Source of the DNA: JBNAVY01 sp049700195
GTDB lineage: Bacteria; Bacillota; Thermoanaerobacteria; Thermoanaerobacterales; Thermoanaerobacteraceae
NCBI GenBank assembly: GCA_049700195.1
Contig: JBNAVY010000028.1
Span: forward strand, 1-24,755
DNA length: 24,755 bases
Reading direction: 5' to 3'
The position numbers were made by a program, and so were the translations under genes. Within the stretch, counting starts at the first letter, position 1; every line of letters begins with the position of its first letter. Shown here in pieces: positions 15,660 through 23,919 of the stretch. The notes beneath the pieces are model-generated. The model searched no databases, had not been told where the DNA came from, and saw only the letters and a list, made by a program, of their open reading frames with translations.

Positions 15660-15700
15660 TAATAGGGGCATTGCCCCTATTATTATACTTTATTTTTTAT
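15654..15700. terminator. Bidirectional terminator between microprotein gene and rarA
   Basis: A perfect 16-bp stem (15654-15669 with 15673-15688) with loop ATT and a GGGGC/GCCCC top. The stem contains the stop codons of both convergent genes. The plus-strand tail is rich in T (TTTATTTTTTATTTTTTT); the minus-strand tail is ACTTTTTC. Confidence 0.9.
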
Positions 15701-17005
15701 TTTTTTAATATATTCTACTCTTTGAATTAAATCTTTTTCAAATCCCGAATCTAAAGGCCTATAATAATTACGACCAACGAGATTATTGGGAAGACATTCC
15801 ATATCTGCAACCTTTTCTTTAAAATCATGAGCATATTTATATCCTTTGTTATATCCCATCTCCTGCATAAGTTTTGTAGGAGCATTTCTCAAGTGCATTG
15901 GAACAGATTCAGAAATAGTATTTTGGGCATCTTTTATAGCTTCATTATATGCTGTATAAACTGCATTAGATTTAGGAGCTAATGAAAGGTAAATTGCACC
16001 TTGAGCTAAATTAACACCGCATTCAGGCATACCAATATAATTACAAGCATTAAAAACAGCAACAGCTATATCTAAAGCTTTTGGATCAGCAAGCCCTATA
16101 TCTTCAGATGCAAAACGAATCATTCTTCTTGCTATATATAATGGATCTTCTCCTGCCTCCAACATTCTTGCCATCCAGTATACTGCAGCATCACTATCAC
16201 TATTTCTTAAAGACTTATGAAAAGCAGAAATTAAATTATAATGTTCTTCGCCATTTTTGTCATATATAAGCATCTTTTTTTGCATGGCTTCCTCAATTAA
16301 ACTGTCAGTAATAATACGCTTGCCATCTTTTACTCCAGATCCGTATACTGCAACTTCTAATGTATTAAGTGCAACACGGGCATCACCATTAGAGAAATAT
16401 ACTATTTTTCGGATATGTGTATCATCAATTTCGATGTTATACATACCAAGACCTTTTTCTTTATCAGAAATAGCCCTTTTTAATAACACATAAAGATCTT
16501 CGCTTGTAAGTGGCTTTAATACAAAAACTTTAGAACGCGATAAAAGTGCAGAATTAACTTCAAAGGACGGATTCTCCGTAGTAGCTCCAATTAATATAAC
16601 ACTTCCTTTTTCTACATAAGGTAGAAAAGCGTCTTGTTGAGCTTTATTAAATCTATGTATTTCATCAATAAAAATAACTGTTTTTATACCATACATTGAT
16701 TCTTTTTCAGCTTTTAACATTATTTCTTTAATTTCTTTAATTCCAGCTAAAACAGCACTAAATGTAATAAATTTAGAATTTGTTATATTTGCTATAATCA
16801 TTGCTAAGGTTGTTTTCCCCACACCTGGAGGACCCCAAAAAATCATTGATCTAATTTCATCCTTTTCGATTAGTTCCCTTAATAATTTCCCCTTACCTAA
16901 AATATGTTCCTGTCCAAGAAAATCATCAAGATTCTGAGGTCTCATTCTATCAGCTAAAGGTTTATTTTTATTATTTTTTTCATCAAACATAGAGCTTTGA
17001 TTCAT
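15683..17005 (-). CDS. rarA: Replication-associated recombination protein A (MgsA/RarA)
   Basis: A 440-residue AAA+ ATPase of the clamp-loader type that acts at stalled replication forks, with single-stranded DNA binding protein as partner in studied species. Walker A GPPGVGKT is at 58-65, Walker B IFIDEIHRF near 111-119, and sensor ATTENPSFEVNSALLSRSKVF follows. The C-terminal tetramerisation region has RMIRFASEDIGLADP and AIYLSLAPKSNAVY, and the end KGYKYAHDF. The N-terminal DRMRPQNLDDFLGQEH is typical. GGTGA lies just before the ATG. The HIRAN-domain gene ends 32 bp upstream on the same strand, so they form an operon. Confidence 0.97.
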   Translation of the reverse strand: MNQSSMFDEKNNKNKPLADRMRPQNLDDFLGQEHILGKGKLLRELIEKDEIRSMIFWGPPGVGKTTLAMIIANITNSKFITFSAVLAGIKEIKEIMLKAEKESMYGIKTVIFIDEIHRFNKAQQDAFLPYVEKGSVILIGATTENPSFEVNSALLSRSKVFVLKPLTSEDLYVLLKRAISDKEKGLGMYNIEIDDTHIRKIVYFSNGDARVALNTLEVAVYGSGVKDGKRIITDSLIEEAMQKKMLIYDKNGEEHYNLISAFHKSLRNSDSDAAVYWMARMLEAGEDPLYIARRMIRFASEDIGLADPKALDIAVAVFNACNYIGMPECGVNLAQGAIYLSLAPKSNAVYTAYNEAIKDAQNTISESVPMHLRNAPTKLMQEMGYNKGYKYAHDFKEKVADMECLPNNLVGRNYYRPLDSGFEKDLIQRVEYIKKIKNKV

Positions 17006-17037
17006 AAAATCACCATATTCATTTTTATATTTTAAAA

Positions 17038-17409
17038 CTAAAAATCAGGTGAATTCTTGTCTTTTTCCCATATTTCTTCAATTATTTCAATGCTTATATC
17101 ATAATCTTCATCAAACTCATCAAAAAATTCTGCAATGGCAACATCTTTTGTAATAAATTTTATTATTCCATATGCAAAACTATCAAAAATATCATAAATT
17201 CTACCTGCGCTATAACAGCCCCTTGGAACTGTCCTTACACTGTTTGCTACATAACCGATTTTACCAATTGGAGATAAACTAACTGAAATAGCTTCACCAT
17301 CATATTCATTTTCTAAATCCTTGGAAAGTTTAACAACCATCCCAGGTTTTAAGATTTTTGAGCCAAAATAATTTTCTAATCCTGTTATAGCAAAATATCG
17401 AGGTTTCAT
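17038..17409 (-). CDS. Stand-alone HIRAN-domain protein
   Basis: A 123-residue protein. Residues 1-85 match the HIRAN fold: RYFAITGLENYFG, then PGMVVKLSKDLENEYDGEAISV with the typical D-x-x-A-I-x-V, and IGKIGYVANS. The last 30 residues are very acidic (EFFDEFDEDYDISIE). HIRAN domains in HLTF-type proteins bind free 3' single-stranded DNA ends at stalled forks. Here it is encoded with rarA, whose product also works at stalled forks, so a joint role is likely but inferred. The ATG at 17409 has GGGGGTG at 5 nt; a 45-residue upstream extension lacks a binding site and is rejected. Confidence 0.82.
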   Translation of the reverse strand: MKPRYFAITGLENYFGSKILKPGMVVKLSKDLENEYDGEAISVSLSPIGKIGYVANSVRTVPRGCYSAGRIYDIFDSFAYGIIKFITKDVAIAEFFDEFDEDYDISIEIIEEIWEKDKNSPDF

Positions 17410-17433
17410 AACAACACCCCCAGAAAAATACTT

Positions 17434-17447
17434 TAGAATAAATTCTA
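17434..17447 (-). promoter_or_regulatory. Short palindrome at the HIRAN-rarA transcription start
   Basis: TAGAAT-AA-ATTCTA, 6-bp arms, lying where transcription from the predicted promoter would begin. It may be an operator. It does not match the GAAC/GTTC SOS box, and AT-rich sequence makes chance palindromes common. Confidence 0.3.
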
Positions 17448-17455
17448 ATATAGAA

Positions 17456-17484
17456 ATTATACACTTTAATGAAATAATCTGCAA
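17456..17484 (-). promoter_or_regulatory. Sigma-A promoter of the HIRAN-rarA operon
   Basis: TTGCAG and TATAAT separated by 17 nt on the minus strand, about 40-50 nt upstream of the HIRAN gene start. Confidence 0.75.
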
Positions 17485-17579
17485 GTATTTAAGCCTGACT
17501 AAATATTTAAACTTAAACAGTATAAATAATGAAAAATAAAACATAATAAATTATAAATAATATTTAAGGTGGTGAAAAT

Positions 17580-17681
17580 ATGGTAAAATGGACTCCTTCT
17601 ATAGGTTGGGGATGGTGGATTCTTATTCATGCAATCGCAATACCTGTAGTATTTTATATAGGCATGACTTTAAAATCATAA
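17580..17681 (+). CDS. 33-residue tryptophan-rich membrane microprotein
   Basis: A 33-codon frame (MVKWTPSIGWGWWILIHAIA, then IPVVFYIGMTLKS) with AAGGTGGTG a few nucleotides before the ATG. It has four Trp in the first 13 residues and one membrane helix of about 20 residues ending in a Lys. I find no family for it. It diverges from the HIRAN-rarA promoter and converges on the MFS operon. Its short length leaves some doubt, but the ribosome binding site and composition argue for expression. Confidence 0.6.
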   Translation: MVKWTPSIGWGWWILIHAIAIPVVFYIGMTLKS

Positions 17682-17682
17682 A

Positions 17683-17731
17683 AAACATATAATCTTAAAT
17701 ACATTTACAAAATGTAGATGTATTTAAGGTT
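17683..17731 (-). terminator. Terminator of the AhpD-MFS operon
   Basis: A long inverted repeat, AATCTTAAATACAT with ATGTATTTAAGGTT (14 pairs, one wobble), with a small inner ACA/TGT stem, followed on the minus strand by ATATGTTTTTT. The T run starts about 5 nt after the stem, so efficiency may be moderate. It could also end the microprotein transcript on the plus strand. Confidence 0.6.
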
Positions 17732-17744
17732 ATTATCCAAAATT

Positions 17745-19010
17745 TCAGTTTATTCTTGATTTATATGCTCCAGCCATAAAAAATGCTGTAAACATTGCTA
17801 TCGAAACCAAAATAAAAGTCGCATAAAAACCAAAAAACCTTATAAAAATACCTCCAGCTAAAGGAAGCAAAATCACAAGGATGTTTAATGTGCCTCTAAT
17901 ACCTAAATAAACAGTCCTTTTTTCTTCTGGTGCTATATCCAGGAAAAACAAATCAAATCCTATTCCCCTTCCACTGCTAATAAATCCAATAAAAACAAAC
18001 AAGATTATATACCACGAAATCCCAAACGGCTTTAAGAAAATAGCAATTATGGGAAGTAAACCGCCGATAAAAATACATAATCTTACTACTGCTTGTGAAC
18101 CAAAACGTTTAGATATTATAGCCCATAAAAAATTTGAAGCTATATTACCTGTAATTTGAGCTATAACAAAAATACCTAAATAACCCATATAATTTGTAAA
18201 GGAATTTTTTATAAATACCATATAAAACGGCAAAATCATCAAACTAAAACTTGTCATGTTTTCAATTATTATAAATTTTAAAAATCCTTTATCACCCTTT
18301 ATTATACTTAATACATCTTTTAGAAATTCCCATCTATCTCCATTAGCTTCTTTAGGAATTATTGAAGAAGGCTCTTTTAATATCCAAAAACCAACAGCTC
18401 CAAGAAAAAGACCTATCGCACCTATTGAAAAACTAGTAACATAGTTTAATGGAAAATTTAAACTTCCGGGTTTAAAAATCCATGCAACCATAAAACCACC
18501 AGTTAAAGCCCCTACTCCATTAAAAAATTGCTTTGCAGCATAAAATCCCCCTCTTTTTGAGGACGGTAAAAGCTTTCCTACCATATCAGTATATGCAATG
18601 CCTGCAAAACCACCGCTCAAAGAAAATGTAAAAATTAAAAAATAAAAACTTAACAGTGCAACTAAAGGATTACTTTTTGCAAAAATAAGTGTAACAACAG
18701 CCATACCTGCAAAACTTCCTGCTCTAAGGTAAATTCCAAACAATAAAAATTTCTTCTTATGCTCAAATTTTTGCATGTAGCGGCTGAAAACAAGGTTAAA
18801 AATAACAGGTGCTCCTAACATTATTGAATATAATGCTCCAAACGCTATTGTATTACTTGTAAGGCGAGTTATTAGTGTGGGAAGCACAGTATTCATTTCT
18901 ATCATTGACATAGTTAGTGCAATAAAAAAACCATGCCATATAAAAGGTAGATAAATATTCATATAACTGTCATTATAAATATATTGCTTAAAATTTTTTA
19001 TTTTCTCCAT
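17745..19010 (-). CDS. MFS transporter, unknown substrate
   Basis: A 421-residue protein with about 12 predicted membrane helices in two halves, joined by a charged middle loop (KEPSSIIPKEANGDRWEF). A motif A-like loop after helix 2 reads SRYMQKFEHKKKFLLFG and a second after helix 8 ISKRFGSQAVVR. The start MEKIKNFKQYIYNDSYMN is cytoplasmic. It is an integral inner-membrane carrier, more like an effluxer-type drug/metabolite family than a sugar symporter, but I cannot assign a substrate. AGAGG lies 7 nt before the ATG. It begins 21 bp after the AhpD-like gene and is co-transcribed with it. Confidence 0.9.
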   Translation of the reverse strand: MEKIKNFKQYIYNDSYMNIYLPFIWHGFFIALTMSMIEMNTVLPTLITRLTSNTIAFGALYSIMLGAPVIFNLVFSRYMQKFEHKKKFLLFGIYLRAGSFAGMAVVTLIFAKSNPLVALLSFYFLIFTFSLSGGFAGIAYTDMVGKLLPSSKRGGFYAAKQFFNGVGALTGGFMVAWIFKPGSLNFPLNYVTSFSIGAIGLFLGAVGFWILKEPSSIIPKEANGDRWEFLKDVLSIIKGDKGFLKFIIIENMTSFSLMILPFYMVFIKNSFTNYMGYLGIFVIAQITGNIASNFLWAIISKRFGSQAVVRLCIFIGGLLPIIAIFLKPFGISWYIILFVFIGFISSGRGIGFDLFFLDIAPEEKRTVYLGIRGTLNILVILLPLAGGIFIRFFGFYATFILVSIAMFTAFFMAGAYKSRIN

Positions 19011-19031
19011 ATCAAAACCTCTGATTACATT

Positions 19032-19595
19032 TTATTTTCCTTTTTTAATGACACTTTCTATTAAAGCTGCAGGTACGAATATAAATATACCAAGGATTAC
19101 ACCTAATTCATTTTTTAAACTACTATTTTTATAAGGTTTACCCAAAATTCTCTTTTTAAAAGCGTCAAAAGCATTTCCGTGTGTATTACCAACCATTATA
19201 GCCCTTATTGCATTCATAATACTATAAGTCATATCTTCACCATATGTTTCAACTAATTTTCTATAAGCTTCATAGTCAGGTTTTCCTGCAGTTTCTGCAT
19301 AATGTTCAGCAAATAACAATGCAACAAGCTGATCATCAGGAACATCTCCAAATTCTCCTGAAAGCAAATCCTTTATCTCATCTTTATTCATACCAGATTT
19401 TAGAGCCATCTGAGCATGAAAATAACTACAGTAAGGGCATCCATTAACTTGTGTTACTGCAAGCATAATTCTTTCCATAAAATCCTTATTTAATTTTACT
19501 TTTTTGGAAGGTTTAGGCTCATTCCCATGAGAAACTAAATCATAAATAAATTTATAAAAAGTCTTTGGATCATATAATCTATTTTCTTTTTCCAT
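19032..19595 (-). CDS. AhpD/carboxymuconolactone decarboxylase-like protein with C-terminal membrane helix
   Basis: A 187-residue protein of the AhpD-like alkylhydroperoxidase/CMD superfamily. NGCPYCSYFHAQMA supplies the redox C-x2-C (Cys53, Cys56) and His60, as in AhpD, which reduces peroxides through a thiol cycle. The following KSGMNKDEIKDLL and ALLFAEHYAET helices are typical. Unusually the C-terminus carries a hydrophobic helix (ELGVILGIFIFVPAALIESVI), which may anchor it in the membrane next to its operon partner, the MFS carrier. AGGGGTG lies 6 nt before the ATG at 19595; a GTG start at 19604 overlaps that site and is rejected. Confidence 0.87.
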   Translation of the reverse strand: MEKENRLYDPKTFYKFIYDLVSHGNEPKPSKKVKLNKDFMERIMLAVTQVNGCPYCSYFHAQMALKSGMNKDEIKDLLSGEFGDVPDDQLVALLFAEHYAETAGKPDYEAYRKLVETYGEDMTYSIMNAIRAIMVGNTHGNAFDAFKKRILGKPYKNSSLKNELGVILGIFIFVPAALIESVIKKGK

Positions 19596-19629
19596 AATTA
19601 ACACCCCTAAATTTATAAAGCCTGAAATA

Positions 19630-19657
19630 ATTATAATACATTTTAAAATATAAACAA
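19630..19657 (-). promoter_or_regulatory. Promoter of the AhpD-MFS operon
   Basis: TTGTTT and TATAAT with a 16-nt spacer on the minus strand, ending about 35 nt before the AhpD-like start codon. Confidence 0.6.
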
Positions 19658-19674
19658 AACTATATTCAATTTTA

Positions 19675-20874
19675 TTATATCCAAATTACCCTTGCAATTT
19701 CGATAATAATATCTTCTTTATTAAATAAAGAAAAAACATCAATCTTTTTAACTATTGCATCTATAATTGATGAACTTTTATTACTTTTGTACAAAATTGC
19801 TTTTTTTATTTCTGTAACTATTTCATCATAAGTATATACTTTAAATCTTTCAATATTAAGTACATCTGCAGTTTTATCTATTAAAGCAATTATTATATCT
19901 TCATAATCAGCACTATTATCCAAACTCAAAAAAGAACTGATTTTAGGTAATACAAATTCAAATAAAGCTCTTTTAGGTGGTATATTTTTATTAATATTTA
20001 AAATTTTACATAATTTATCTATCCTAGAATTATCCATTTTAACTAAATAGTCAAAAAAATAATTTTTTTCTTTTTCAATATTTAAATAATATTTGTTTCC
20101 CTTTAAACCTTTAATTGCTTTTAATCCATCAAAATACCCAAGCTTTAAATTGTATCTTGCAGATTCTTTGTCAAAATCCAAAACCCCACTTAATTCTTCT
20201 CTTGGAGTTATAAAAATTGTATTTATACCTTTAAAATTCGTTTTTCTAATAATGCCAATACTATGTGTCCTTACTAAAATCAAATTTTTATATCCTTTTT
20301 TGATTAATAAATCTGCGGGTAAATTATTATATATACCCCCATCCACAAACCTTTTTCCATCTATTTTATCCCTTTTAAATAAAGGCAAATAAGCACTTGC
20401 AAGTAAATAATCTACTAATTTCCCTTTTTCAATATTCTCAATATACAGTTCCAATGGTTTGAAATCACTAAGTGAAACTGTAACAATTCCTAAATCTTTA
20501 CCTGAATTTCTTATTTTAGACTCATCAATAATCTCTTTTAATAAATCTTTTAATGGAGTTATATCAAACCCTTTATCCTGTATTACGCCCTTTAATCTTT
20601 CTGTTATAACAATTAAATCATTTTTATTTAACTTACCTTTTTTAAACCTCTCAATTTCTTCATCATCAGCTTTAATAACCTGAGAATAAGACATGTCATA
20701 CCATAAATCATATGCTTTATCAATATCACCTTGTACTATCATAGCACCATTCAATGCTCCAACTGAAGTCCCTGCAACACCTTCAATTTCAATTCCAGCA
20801 TCAAGTATAGCTTTATAAGCTCCTATATGATAAGCTCCTCTCCCACCACCGCCTTCTAATACAAGCCCATACAA
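19675..20874 (-). CDS. Patatin-like phospholipase
   Basis: A 399-residue serine lipase with a Ser-Asp dyad. The oxyanion glycine loop GGGGRG is at residues 8-13, the nucleophile elbow GTSVG places Ser37, and FVDGGIYNNLP gives the partner Asp177. These are the patatin/ExoU family landmarks, so it likely hydrolyses membrane phospholipids or related esters in the cytosol. The core ends near 220; the remaining 180 residues are helical and charged with no motif I know. No signal peptide is seen. The start is TTG, with AAAGGGTG 7 nt upstream, and no better start exists because the glycine loop follows at once. The gene has no clear operon partner. Confidence 0.92.
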   Translation of the reverse strand: MYGLVLEGGGGRGAYHIGAYKAILDAGIEIEGVAGTSVGALNGAMIVQGDIDKAYDLWYDMSYSQVIKADDEEIERFKKGKLNKNDLIVITERLKGVIQDKGFDITPLKDLLKEIIDESKIRNSGKDLGIVTVSLSDFKPLELYIENIEKGKLVDYLLASAYLPLFKRDKIDGKRFVDGGIYNNLPADLLIKKGYKNLILVRTHSIGIIRKTNFKGINTIFITPREELSGVLDFDKESARYNLKLGYFDGLKAIKGLKGNKYYLNIEKEKNYFFDYLVKMDNSRIDKLCKILNINKNIPPKRALFEFVLPKISSFLSLDNSADYEDIIIALIDKTADVLNIERFKVYTYDEIVTEIKKAILYKSNKSSSIIDAIVKKIDVFSLFNKEDIIIEIARVIWI

Positions 20875-20983
20875 GAAATATCACCCTTTCATAAATATTT
20901 TATATTAATTCTTCAAAATCAGCTTTAAATACTTCTTTATTTCTTTATTTTAATTATAATTCAACAAATATATCCAAAACAAT

Positions 20984-21027
20984 ATATCCTTTTATCATCT
21001 TTATAAGATAAGACAATAAAAGGATAT
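20984..21027 (-). terminator. Possible terminator after htpX
   Basis: The arms ATATCCTTTTAT and ATAAAAGGATAT pair over 12 bp with a 20-nt loop, starting 20 nt after the htpX stop. The tail on the minus strand (ATTGTTTTGG) is a poor T run, so efficiency is doubtful. Confidence 0.45.
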
Positions 21028-21046
21028 TTGTATTTTAACATTAAAC

Positions 21047-21943
21047 CTACATTGTAAGATTATTTAACCTCTCTATCCTTTTTTCAATAGGAGGATGTGT
21101 TGCAAATAACCTCTCAACATGCCCAAATGGATTAGATATAAACATATGAGCAGTAGCATTTGAAGCATTTTTCATGGGTTTAGTATAGCCGCCAATTTTT
21201 TTTAATGCTGATGCCAAACCATATGGATCTCTTACAATATATGCACCAGTAGCATCAGCTAAATATTCCCTTTGTTGTGAAATAAAAGAACGAATAATCA
21301 TAACAAGCAGTGGAGCAAGTACAGATAAAATTATACCAATAATTATAAACAATATTGCACTATTATCATTTTTATCTCTTCTTCTCTCACCTAGGCCAAA
21401 AAACATACCTCTGAACATAACATCTCTTAAAAGTATTATTAGTCCTGCAACAATTGCAACAACTGTCATAAGCAATATATCTCTGTTTCTTATATGTGAA
21501 GTTTCGTGTGCAATTACTCCTTGTAATTCTTCTCTATTCATCATTTGAAGCAAACCAGTTGTAACGCAGACAGAGGCATGTTTAGGATCCTTTCCTGTTG
21601 CAAATGCGTTAGGCTGCGAATCATTCATAATATATACTTTAGGTTTTGGTATTCCCGCCGCAATAGCAACTTCTTCAACAACATCATTTAAAACAGGATA
21701 TCTTTCCGGATCAGCCGGTACAGCTCTTACAGAACTTATAGCTATTTTGTCAGAGTTCTCAAATGATATCCAGTTATAAGCAACAATAAAAATAGCTAAT
21801 AGTATTATACCTGTAATACCCCAGTTAAAATACCAAATAAAAAAATATCCTATTGCAAAAAGAATCATAGAAAATATTACTAAAAACAAATAAGTCTTTT
21901 TAACATTTTCTGATTGCAATTCATAAAGAGTTTTTTTAGACAT
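21047..21943 (-). CDS. htpX: Zinc metalloprotease HtpX homologue
   Basis: Membrane-bound M48 protease for damaged membrane proteins. Two N-terminal helices (about 18-57) and a second pair near 157-173 and 197-217 flank the catalytic centre HETSH (His146, Glu147, His150); a downstream Glu in REYLADATGA (Glu226) is the third zinc ligand. PNAFATG and SHIRNRD are further family landmarks. The 298 residues match the usual length. A good AAGAGGTG site lies before the ATG. It starts 22 bp after lemA; the lemA-htpX pair is found in many bacteria. Confidence 0.96.
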   Translation of the reverse strand: MSKKTLYELQSENVKKTYLFLVIFSMILFAIGYFFIWYFNWGITGIILLAIFIVAYNWISFENSDKIAISSVRAVPADPERYPVLNDVVEEVAIAAGIPKPKVYIMNDSQPNAFATGKDPKHASVCVTTGLLQMMNREELQGVIAHETSHIRNRDILLMTVVAIVAGLIILLRDVMFRGMFFGLGERRRDKNDNSAILFIIIGIILSVLAPLLVMIIRSFISQQREYLADATGAYIVRDPYGLASALKKIGGYTKPMKNASNATAHMFISNPFGHVERLFATHPPIEKRIERLNNLTM

Positions 21944-21965
21944 TATAAATTAACACCTCTTAAAA

Positions 21966-22514
21966 TTAAAATTGTACATTAATTGGGCCTTTTTCTCCTT
22001 CTTCAACAGGATAATACTCTTTAGGTTTAATTCCCATTGTGCCTGCAACAATAGATGCTGGAATTCTTTGCTGGGCAGCATTATACTGCATAACAACATC
22101 ATTATAAAACTGCCTTGCAAAAGCAATTTTGTTCTCTGTATTAGTCAGTTCTTCTTGAAGACTCAAAAAGTTTTGATTTGCTTTTAGATCAGGATAATTC
22201 TCTGCAACAGCAAAAACTGTTTTAAGAGCTTCTGTAATTTGATTGTTAGCATCTCCTACATCTTTAACCGTCTGAGCTCCCATTGCTTTAGCTCTTAAAT
22301 CAGCCAGCTTTTCAAAGATTTCCTTCTCATGAGCGGCATATCCTTTAACTGTATTTACAAGGTTAGGTATCAAATCGTACCTTCTTTTTAATTGAACATC
22401 TATTTGAGCCCAACCATTTTCTGCTCTATTCCTTAGGTTTACAAAATTGTTATAAGTTAAAATATACCAAATTAAAATGATGGCAAATATACCAATTAAA
22501 ATAATCCAACTCAT
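21966..22514 (-). CDS. lemA: LemA family protein
   Basis: A 182-residue protein with one N-terminal membrane helix (about 2-20, IILIGIFAIILIWYI), followed by the conserved RAENGWAQIDVQLKRRYDL and IPNLVNTVKGYAAHEKEIFE. Three helices follow with KANQNFLSLQEELTNTENKI and a short C-terminal tail. The soluble domain is a three-helix bundle facing the outside in the family. Its molecular function is not firmly known. AAGGAGGAATT precedes the ATG. It is co-transcribed with htpX, suggesting a joint role in membrane stress. Confidence 0.95.
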   Translation of the reverse strand: MSWIILIGIFAIILIWYILTYNNFVNLRNRAENGWAQIDVQLKRRYDLIPNLVNTVKGYAAHEKEIFEKLADLRAKAMGAQTVKDVGDANNQITEALKTVFAVAENYPDLKANQNFLSLQEELTNTENKIAFARQFYNDVVMQYNAAQQRIPASIVAGTMGIKPKEYYPVEEGEKGPINVQF

Positions 22515-22587
22515 AAATAATTCCTCCTTTTTTATTTTTCAAATAATTCTATTGTACTATAATACTACAATTATTTAATGTATATTA

Positions 22588-22616
22588 ATTTTATTACACT
22601 TCCTTAAAAAATGCAA
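22588..22616 (-). promoter_or_regulatory. Promoter of lemA-htpX
   Basis: TTGCAT and TAAAAT with a 17-nt spacer on the minus strand, the same hexamers and spacing as the 6S RNA promoter. The start would be about 70 nt before lemA. Confidence 0.6.
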
Positions 22617-22656
22617 CTCAAACACATATTTCAATCCTGATTGTTTTAGTTTACAT

Positions 22657-23646
22657 TTAAAAATTAAAATTATTTTTAATATCTTTGTAAGATTTTAAAC
22701 CATAAGCAAAATCAGCTTCTTTTATTGCTTTTATAATAGCTTTTTCCATCACTTTTGATGATAAAAAACCAACAACATTTATTTCAGCTTCGACTTGCCC
22801 TGTAGCTAATGCAAATATAGTATCTCCATCAAACATAGAATGAGCAGGTCTCATTGTTCTTCCATAACCATCATGAGCCATTGAAGCAATCTTATTTGCC
22901 TGTGCTTTTGTAAATTTACCATTTGTAATAACTACACCTATTGTTGTATTACTAAAAAAAAGATTCTGCTCTCTATCAAAAGATAAAAGCATTTGTTCCT
23001 CTGTGCTAATAATATTCTTTTTATCTTTATCAAGCAAGCCAGCTAATTGTTCACCAGTTTCTGGATCAAGAATATTACCTAGACAATTAACTGCAACAAT
23101 AGCACCCACTTGCAATTTTCCAACCTCAACAGCATAACATCCCAATCCACCCTTCATAGCCCTTTCTATCCCAAAAAGTTTTCCTACAGAAGCTCCTGTC
23201 CCAGCACCTATGTTTCCACTTAAACATTCGTTTTTTTCTGCATTTTTGCAGGCTTCATAACCCATTTTAAAATCCGGTCTTATACTGCTATCACCAACAT
23301 TTAAATCAAATAAAATAGCACTTGATACTATAGGTACTTTTGTTACATTAACATCAAATCCTATATTCCTTTCTTCCAAATATTTCATTACACCTGAAGA
23401 CGCATCTAAGCCAAAAGCAGATCCCCCAGATAATACTACACCGTGTATTTTATCAACAAAATTCTGTGGATCAATTAAATCCGTTTCTCTTGTTCCAGGA
23501 GAACCTCCTCTTACATCAACTCCTGGGGTTGCACCATTATCACAAATAACTACTGTACATCCTGTACCAGCTTTTAAATCCTGAGCATTTCCTACCTTTA
23601 TTCCTTTTATCTTATTAATATTTATTTCGTTTACACCCTTATACAT
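22657..23646 (-). CDS. P1 family (DmpA/BapA-type) aminopeptidase
   Basis: A 329-residue N-terminal-nucleophile hydrolase. The family releases N-terminal residues from peptides or acts on D-amino acid esters and beta-peptides; here the substrate is unknown. Visible blocks are TGCTVVICDNGATPGVDVRGG, VVLSGGSAFGLDA, GNIGAGTGASVGK and NTTIGVVITNGKFTKAQ, where autocleavage before the Thr nucleophile is expected. GRTMRPAHSMFDGDTIFA completes the active site. The ATG at 23646 has AAGGAG about 8-9 nt upstream; a TTG at 23667 would place that site inside the gene and is rejected. It stands alone, with no terminator I could see. Confidence 0.92.
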   Translation of the reverse strand: MYKGVNEININKIKGIKVGNAQDLKAGTGCTVVICDNGATPGVDVRGGSPGTRETDLIDPQNFVDKIHGVVLSGGSAFGLDASSGVMKYLEERNIGFDVNVTKVPIVSSAILFDLNVGDSSIRPDFKMGYEACKNAEKNECLSGNIGAGTGASVGKLFGIERAMKGGLGCYAVEVGKLQVGAIVAVNCLGNILDPETGEQLAGLLDKDKKNIISTEEQMLLSFDREQNLFFSNTTIGVVITNGKFTKAQANKIASMAHDGYGRTMRPAHSMFDGDTIFALATGQVEAEINVVGFLSSKVMEKAIIKAIKEADFAYGLKSYKDIKNNFNF

Positions 23647-23919
23647 TTTATAATTCTCCTTATGCAAATATAATATATTTTTATAATATCATATATGTTT
23701 AATAGTTTTAACAATTTATTAAAATTTTTTGATTTACATAGATTAAAATACTTAGATTCTATAATTTGCTTGATATCCCACTAAAACTAAAATACAACTT
23801 ATTCAAGTTTTACAATTATGAATTTTTCAGTTTTATAGACATATTTACTTAGATGAGATAAAATAAAATCATGATTTGAAAATTATATTTCATTTAAAAA
23901 AGGTGGTGACAATATAAAT

